This document shows positions 6,384 to 10,331 of a DNA stretch of 10,331 nucleotides, piece after piece. A program made the translations under genes and the position numbers. Within the stretch, counting starts at the first letter, position 1. Each line of letters begins with the position of its first letter. The DNA comes from an uncultured Verrucomicrobiota bacterium (GTDB lineage: Bacteria; Verrucomicrobiota; Kiritimatiellia; RFP12; UBA1067), in NCBI GenBank assembly GCA_946615875.1, contig CAMOIK010000072.1, forward strand, positions 1 to 10,331. The letters run 5' to 3'. The notes beneath the pieces are model-generated. The model saw only the letters and a list, made by a program, of their open reading frames with translations. It had not been told where the DNA came from and searched no databases.

Positions 6384-7517
6384 CTACTGGGCATCCGCAG
6401 GCAGGCGGATCGTCTGGCCGGGGACGAGCTGGTCGGTGTCGCTCATGTTGTTGAGCTCGCGAATCACGGACGGATCGATGCCGAAGGAGATCGAGAGCGC
6501 CGTGATATCCTCGCCCTTTAGGACGACGTAGGGGATGTAGTCTCCGCCGGCATCCGCCGCAGGGGCGGCGGTGGCGGTGGCGGCGGCCGCATCGGCGGCG
6601 GGCGCGGCGGCGGGCTGGGCCGGCTCGACGACGGCGGGCTCTGCGACGGCAGGCTGCTCCACGACAGGCTCGGCCTTCGCGGCCGGCGCGACGGCAGGCT
6701 TCTGCTCGGCCTTCTTCACCGCAGGCGCGGGAGCGGCGGGAGCGGCGGAGGCGCCGCCGGCCTTGACGGGCAGAAGAATCTTCTGGCCGATGCGGATGTT
6801 GGCGTCCTTGAGGTTGTTGAGCGTCATGAGCTGCTTAGAGGTGACGCCGCTCTTGGCGGCGAGGCGGCTGACGCAGTCGCCGCTCTTGACGACATACTCC
6901 GTCGTGGCGCCGGTGTAAGGAGTGAACTCCTTCTTGGCGGCGGGCGCGACAGGCTCCGGCGCGGCGGCATACTTGCCGAGCTCGACCTTGGCGGGCAGCG
7001 TGAGCTTCTGGCCGACGCGGATGCCGTCGCCCTTGAGCTGGGGATTGGCCTTGCGGATGGAGTCGAGCTTCACGTTGAAGCGCTTGGAGATGAGGAAGAG
7101 CGTATCGCCCGGACGCACCACGTAGGTGGTGGTGTTCTCGCCGACGGCCGGGGCGGGCGTTTCCGCCACAGGCTTCGCGGCGGCGGGGGCGGCCGGGGCC
7201 ACGGTGCACTTGCAGTCGGGCGCGCCGCAGGCGCAGGGGGCGTCGTGGATCGTGCCCGGCAGGCACTCGCAGCGAGGGGCCTCCTGCACGCCGATGTCGA
7301 TGGCCGGCCCTTCCTGGCCGGAGACGGAAGCACCCTGCTTTTCGCCTTCGCCGACGGGCCTGACGTCCGGAGAAAGCACGGGCTTGGCGGCCTCGCCGCC
7401 GACTGGCGTCGCGTCGTTCTGCGCACCCCGCTTCGACGGCGGGACGTAGTTTGGATCCATGCAACCGGCGACGATGGCGACTGCCGCAGCGCCGAAGACT
7501 ATTCCGAGCTTGTTCAT
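6384..7517 (-). CDS. Lipoprotein with three LysM domains and a CxC-rich segment (NlpD-like position)
   Basis: A 377-residue exported lipoprotein that should bind peptidoglycan. The signal peptide MNKLGIVFGAAAVAIVAGC ends in a lipobox (VAGC, lipidated C19). The +2 residue is Met, so no Asp retention signal is seen and an outer-membrane location is likely. LysM repeats lie at about 131-175 (TYVVRPGDTLFLISKRF), 207-250 (TEYVVKSGDCVSRLAA) and 329-372 (PYVVLKGEDITALSISFG). Between lipobox and LysM1 is a segment with six cysteines in three CxC pairs (C83/85, C95/97, C102/104). An Ala/Pro-rich linker (about 251-326) precedes LysM3. No peptidase M23 domain is present, so it is not a full NlpD, although it occupies the place of nlpD between murD and ftsW as in Chlamydia. 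Its ATG overlaps the murD stop (ATGA), implying coupled translation. The AAGGAA ribosome site lies about 11 bases upstream. Confidence 0.92.
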   Translation of the reverse strand: MNKLGIVFGAAAVAIVAGCMDPNYVPPSKRGAQNDATPVGGEAAKPVLSPDVRPVGEGEKQGASVSGQEGPAIDIGVQEAPRCECLPGTIHDAPCACGAPDCKCTVAPAAPAAAKPVAETPAPAVGENTTTYVVRPGDTLFLISKRFNVKLDSIRKANPQLKGDGIRVGQKLTLPAKVELGKYAAAPEPVAPAAKKEFTPYTGATTEYVVKSGDCVSRLAAKSGVTSKQLMTLNNLKDANIRIGQKILLPVKAGGASAAPAAPAPAVKKAEQKPAVAPAAKAEPVVEQPAVAEPAVVEPAQPAAAPAADAAAATATAAPAADAGGDYIPYVVLKGEDITALSISFGIDPSVIRELNNMSDTDQLVPGQTIRLPADAQ

Positions 7518-9766
7518 CTTTTGTCTTTTCCTTTTTTGACGAGGTCCGCGAAGACGTCTCCGCGTTCCTCGAATCCCTGAAACTGGTCAAAACTCGCCGC
7601 GCCTGGAGAAAGCAGCACGCAATCCCCGGCCTCGACGTCCCGCAGAACGGCCCGCACGGCATTCTCCAAAGTGCCGCAGACTTCGCAATCCACGACGCCA
7701 GACCATGCAGAAGCGAACTTTTCTGCCGAGCGTCCTATAGTATACACTTTTCTTGCCCTGTCGCGCAAGGGGGTAATTGCTAATTTCGCATCGTCGCCCT
7801 TGTCCAGTCCGCCCGCTATGAGCCGCACCCTGCGGCCAGCCATGACGACGCCTGCGGCGAGCGCGGCGATGCTCGTGGCCTTGGAGTCGTCGATGTAGGC
7901 GACGCCATCGCGCACGAGCACGACATCCATGCGGTGCGGCAGCGGCCTGAACGCTGCGAACGCATTGCGCACCTTTGCATCGTCCAGCCCCGCAAAGCGC
8001 ATGAGAGCGGCGGCGACGGCCCCGTTTCCTCGCAGTATGTCGTTGTCGAAGTACGAGCCCTTGAGGAGGTCGTCGACGGCCGGCGCGGAGCATTCCAGCC
8101 CATGGCTGGCGAAGCGTAGAAGGCGGCGCTTCAGCGCGTGATACGCTTCTGCCGAGCCGTGGCGGTCGAGATGGTCTTCCTGGAGATTCAGGATGGCGGC
8201 GGCCACGAACGCGTCTGGCGGCAGCTCGGTGGTCTCCATCTGGAAGCTCGAGACCTCGACGACCGCCCACTCCGGCGGGTCTGCGGCGAGCGCGACATCG
8301 CACACCGGCCTGCCGTAGTTTCCGCAGGGGACGCCGCCCAGCGCGTCGGCAACGAGCTTGACCACGCTCGATTTGCCCTTCGAACCGGTTACGGCGATCA
8401 TTTTCACGCCCCGCCGCAAAAGCTCCTCCACGCCAAGCTGAAGTTCGCTTTTCAGCGGTATGCCGCGCCGTCTGCACTCCGCCATCCACGGATGGGAAAG
8501 CGGCACGCCTGGCGAAACCACCGCGAACGCGAAATCCCCGGCCGCCGGGAACGGCGCATCGCCCTCCAACACTGCGACGCGGCGCCCCTCGCGGCTCAAA
8601 AGCGCCTCGGCCGCCCTTCCGCTGCGACCGGCCCCCAGCACGAGCGCGTCCCCTGCGCCGTTTTCAAGGGCCGACGCAACGGCCGCGACCACCCTGTCCA
8701 CGTCGGCGTCGGACATCCCAGAGCCCGTGGGCAGGCACACGCCGCGCCGGAACAACCCCTCCGCAACTTCGCCGCCGACGACTTCGCAGCCCTTGAACAC
8801 CGGCTGGAGATGCAGAGGCTTCCAGACGGGGCGCGCCTCGATATTGGCGGCGGACAGGGCGGCGAGGACGGCGTCGCGCCGCGCCTCGTCGCGAAACAAG
8901 GCGACGGCGAGCCAGTTGTTCTCGCCTTCGACGGGCGGCAGCATCTCGAACCTGGCGGCATACGCCGCCTTGATTTCGCGTCTGCGCCCTATGAATCCCC
9001 GAAGCTTGCCGAGCTGCGCGAGGCCGACCGCCGCGAGGATGTTGCTCATGCGGTAGTTGTAGCCGATCTCCTCGTGCTGATACCACGGGAACGGCTCGCG
9101 GCTCTGCTGGCTGCGTTTGCGCGCGCGCGCCGCCACGCCTTCGTCGTCGGTCAGCAGCGCGCCGCCGCCGGATGTCGTCACGATCTTGTTGCCGTTGAAG
9201 GAATATATGCCGATTTCGCCCGCCCCGCCCGCAGGGAAGCCGCCGCGTTCGGCGCCGACCGCTTCCGCCGCGTCGCAGACGAACACGGCGCCGTATTCGC
9301 GGCACAGCTTCGCCACCCTCGCATAGTCGCAGCAGCGCCCGTAGAGATCGACCGTCACGACCATGAGACGGGCGGAGGGGGCGGCGTGCGCGGCCAGCGC
9401 CTTTTCCAGCAGCGACATGTCGATGTCGCCGGTGGCGTCGCTATCCACGAACACTATGCGCGCCCCGCGGTGCCAGGCTGGACCCACCGTCGCGATAAAC
9501 GTCAGCGTCGGCGCTACGACCGTCCACGATGCATCCACGCCGTATTCCGCCATGGCCAAATCCAGCGCGGCGGTCCCGCTCGCCGTGGCGACTGCGAAAC
9601 GCCTCCCCGAGAGGGCGGCGAGGCGGCGCTCGAACTCATCGACCATCGGACCGCACGGCGCCACGTAGCGGGAGTCGAACGCGGCCTTCACCGCCGCCCG
9701 CTCCTCTTCGCCCACGCACGGTGGCGATAGATATATGCGCTCCTCTTCCACGTCTCGCTTTCTCAT
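7514..9766 (-). CDS. murD: Fusion: PglE-type sugar aminotransferase + MurD (UDP-MurNAc-L-Ala:D-Glu ligase)
   Basis: One uninterrupted 750-residue frame. Residues 1-370 are a DegT/DnrJ/EryC1 PLP aminotransferase close to PglE: LSPPCVGEEE (13-22), SRYVAPCGP (32-40), D165 in CDAAEAVG, PLP lysine K194 in YSFNGNKIVTTSGGG, GYNYRMSN (235-242), RPVWKPLHLQPVFKG (312-326) and GVCLPTGSGMS. PglE makes UDP-4-amino-4,6-dideoxy-GlcNAc from the 4-keto sugar. Residues 373-750 are MurD, which adds D-glutamate to UDP-MurNAc-L-alanine: GAGRSG (378-383), P-loop TGSKGKSS (460-467), VVEVSSFQMETT (502-513), ILNLQEDHLDRHG (525-537), the expected carbamylated lysine K546, LPHRMDVV (609-616), DDSKATS (626-632) and LLSPGAASFDQFQGFEERG (718-736). 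MurD is compact: about 40 residues seem absent between K546 and LPHR. The linker is only 2-3 residues. ATG 9766 follows an extended -10 motif and has no ribosome site. Confidence 0.93.
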   Translation of the reverse strand: MRKRDVEEERIYLSPPCVGEEERAAVKAAFDSRYVAPCGPMVDEFERRLAALSGRRFAVATASGTAALDLAMAEYGVDASWTVVAPTLTFIATVGPAWHRGARIVFVDSDATGDIDMSLLEKALAAHAAPSARLMVVTVDLYGRCCDYARVAKLCREYGAVFVCDAAEAVGAERGGFPAGGAGEIGIYSFNGNKIVTTSGGGALLTDDEGVAARARKRSQQSREPFPWYQHEEIGYNYRMSNILAAVGLAQLGKLRGFIGRRREIKAAYAARFEMLPPVEGENNWLAVALFRDEARRDAVLAALSAANIEARPVWKPLHLQPVFKGCEVVGGEVAEGLFRRGVCLPTGSGMSDADVDRVVAAVASALENGAGDALVLGAGRSGRAAEALLSREGRRVAVLEGDAPFPAAGDFAFAVVSPGVPLSHPWMAECRRRGIPLKSELQLGVEELLRRGVKMIAVTGSKGKSSVVKLVADALGGVPCGNYGRPVCDVALAADPPEWAVVEVSSFQMETTELPPDAFVAAAILNLQEDHLDRHGSAEAYHALKRRLLRFASHGLECSAPAVDDLLKGSYFDNDILRGNGAVAAALMRFAGLDDAKVRNAFAAFRPLPHRMDVVLVRDGVAYIDDSKATSIAALAAGVVMAGRRVRLIAGGLDKGDDAKLAITPLRDRARKVYTIGRSAEKFASAWSGVVDCEVCGTLENAVRAVLRDVEAGDCVLLSPGAASFDQFQGFEERGDVFADLVKKGKDKR

Positions 9767-9776
9767 CGCATCGCCA

Positions 9777-9792
9777 CATATTTTACCATATT
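9777..9792 (-). promoter_or_regulatory. Extended -10 promoter of the aminotransferase-murD operon
   Basis: On the minus strand the bases read AATATGGTAAAATATG, identical in 15 of 16 positions to the fmt promoter at 93-108. The -10 hexamer is TAAAAT (9785-9780), preceded by TGG. No convincing -35 is seen. Transcription starting about 7 bases downstream (near 9773) would leave only some 6-7 bases before ATG 9766, without a Shine-Dalgarno. Confidence 0.7.
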
Positions 9793-9837
9793 TCCGCCCG
9801 CGTTTGTTGGCCAAACGGCAATCGCCCGCTCTTGCAG

Positions 9838-9897
9838 TCTTCCCTCTTCCATCTTCCCGCTTCTTTCTTCCCTCTTCCCTCTTCACTCATCCCTCTT
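9838..9897. repeat. 60-base polypyrimidine tract with a heptamer repeat
   Basis: Of 60 bases on the plus strand only four are purines (9851, 9859, 9885, 9889). The heptamer TTCCCTC occurs at 9840, 9868 and 9875, the last two adjacent, with variants such as TTCCCGC at 9854. It lies about 45 bases upstream of the murD operon promoter. It is a low-complexity expansion, not coding. Confidence 0.8.
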
Positions 9898-10025
9898 ATG
9901 CAACGCCCCTCCATATATATGCGTCCAAACACCCGATTTGCAGAATTCTGCGACGGAAAAACACGGGCGGGAACTCAATCCCACCCCTGATTTCATTGGG
10001 CGAAACGACTTTTTCACTTTTTTCA

Positions 10026-10072
10026 GACCTCACCGAAATCGGTCTGCTTGCGATGCCGTTTCCGGTGCGGTC
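10026..10072. other. Imperfect inverted repeat, 17 positions with 3 mismatches
   Basis: GACCTCACCGAAATCGG (10026-10042) faces CCGTTTCCGGTGCGGTC (10056-10072) across a 13-base loop. On the minus strand one mismatch becomes a G-U pair. It could be an RNA structure or the end of a mobile element. No poly-T follows it on the plus strand; on the minus strand it is followed by an A-rich run. Confidence 0.35.
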
Positions 10073-10175
10073 AGGTTGAGTCGCTGGCCAAACCTTGCCT
10101 ACCATGTTCATCATGCAGTTCATGAGGAGGTTGGGTGGGTTGAGTGGTTTTTTATTATTGAAACGACCGTTTTGA

Positions 10176-10241
10176 ATGGTTCGCGCCTTGTGTTTCCATG
10201 GTTCGCGCCGCGCGTTTCCATCGTTCGCAATTCGCGAGGCC
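10176..10241. repeat. 22-base tandem repeat, two good copies and one degenerate
   Basis: Copies begin at 10176, 10198 and 10220. The first two share ATGGTTCGCGCC at the start and TTTCC at the end and match at 19 of 22 bases. The third matches the second at 14 of 22. The period is not a multiple of three, which argues against a protein repeat. Confidence 0.7.
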
Positions 10242-10242
10242 A

Positions 10243-10331
10243 TCATCCGCAGACTCCCCAAAGCGGCTCGAAATGCCCGCACTGCTCCGGGGGCTTTGGC
10301 CAGTCGTCGCCGCGTATGCCTGGCATTCCTC
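10243..10331 (-). CDS. Possible 3' end of a minus-strand gene running off the window
   Basis: From the window edge an open frame on the minus strand runs 28 codons and ends with TGA at 10245-10243. It contains RGDDWPKPPEQCGHFEP and ends LWGVCG. Its composition, with Trp, Cys, Pro and mostly G/C third bases, looks more protein-like than the other frames, and the long non-coding stretch begins right after its stop. It is too short to identify. The opposite strand also has an open frame here with a CPHC motif, so the call is weak. Confidence 0.22.
   Translation of the reverse strand, partial: GMPGIRGDDWPKPPEQCGHFEPLWGVCG

Larger units (their letters stand above)
9898..10242. other. Non-coding stretch upstream of the murD operon
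   Basis: No gene can be supported here. The base composition is visibly less GC-rich than in the genes, and the open frames on both strands have no recognisable domains. It holds a 12-base palindrome GCAGAATTCTGC (9940-9951), T-rich runs near 10010-10024 and 10146-10155, an imperfect hairpin, and a 22-base tandem repeat. The length is unusual for this tightly packed window. It may be the remains or flank of a mobile element. Confidence 0.5.

Noticed and set aside
8138..9730. 530-codon plus-strand frame opposite the aminotransferase-MurD gene
   Set aside because: It is the shadow of a gene with strong family motifs on the other strand; its own product is Arg/His/Ala-rich and unrecognisable.
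9767..9886. Extension of the aminotransferase-MurD frame upstream to an ATG at 9886
   Set aside because: The extra 40 codons read through the polypyrimidine tract and the promoter and give a Lys/Arg/Glu-rich low-complexity peptide. The PglE homology starts right after ATG 9766.
9940..9951. 12-base perfect palindrome GCAGAATTCTGC as a possible operator
   Set aside because: A few such palindromes are expected by chance in 10 kb, and it lies about 150 bases from the only promoter nearby with no second copy.
10104..10175. Plus-strand 23-codon frame starting ATG 10104, with a hydrophobic, basic product
   Set aside because: There is no ribosome site or promoter, and short frames of this size are expected by chance.
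9838..10241. CRISPR array
   Set aside because: The repeats are directly adjacent, without unique spacers of uniform length, and no cas gene is present.
9896..10282. Minus-strand open frame of 128 codons in the right-hand gene-free stretch
   Set aside because: It runs through the 22-base tandem repeat and the imperfect hairpin, shows no recognisable domain or the third-base pattern of the real genes, and has no ribosome site.

Overview
The window is GC-rich bacterial chromosome with densely packed genes. It most likely comes from a Gram-negative member of the PVC superphylum (Kiritimatiellota, Lentisphaerota or Verrucomicrobiota-like). The Gram-negative call rests on a LolA-like carrier and a lipoprotein with a proper lipobox. 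The PVC call rests mainly on the order murD, LysM protein, ftsW, which I recall from Chlamydia (murD-nlpD-ftsW). It is an inference, and no rRNA or other phylogenetic marker is present.

Plus strand, 1-3815. A strong extended -10 promoter sits directly in front of fmt (methionyl-tRNA formyltransferase), so close that the mRNA would be leaderless. After fmt comes a compact four-gene set: two acyl carrier proteins, a 534-residue fusion of a membrane segment, an adenylate-forming ligase and a hotdog dehydratase, and a LolA-like periplasmic carrier. This is the gene content and order of the loading, dehydration and export-carrier part of aryl polyene (APE) type lipid clusters. The ketosynthases, ketoreductase, acyl/glycosyltransferase, thioesterase and MMPL exporter are not in the window.

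Minus strand, 9766-3823. A second operon runs the other way and converges with the first, with a 7-base gap between stop codons. It begins at a second copy of the same extended -10 motif and encodes, in order: a continuous fusion of a PglE-type sugar aminotransferase to MurD, a three-LysM lipoprotein with a cysteine-rich CxC segment, FtsW, and XseA (exonuclease VII large subunit). The first three belong to cell-wall synthesis and division. XseA is a DNA-repair passenger. A strong hairpin lies in the leader between the LysM gene and ftsW.

Right end, 9767-10331. About 560 bases carry no gene I can support apart from a possible 3' tail at the very edge. They hold the operon promoter, a 60-base polypyrimidine tract, an imperfect hairpin and a 22-base tandem repeat.

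The points most worth a second look are the PglE-MurD fusion, the split APE-like module with its three-part ligase/dehydratase fusion, the shared leaderless-type promoter motif, and the CxC segment in the LysM lipoprotein.
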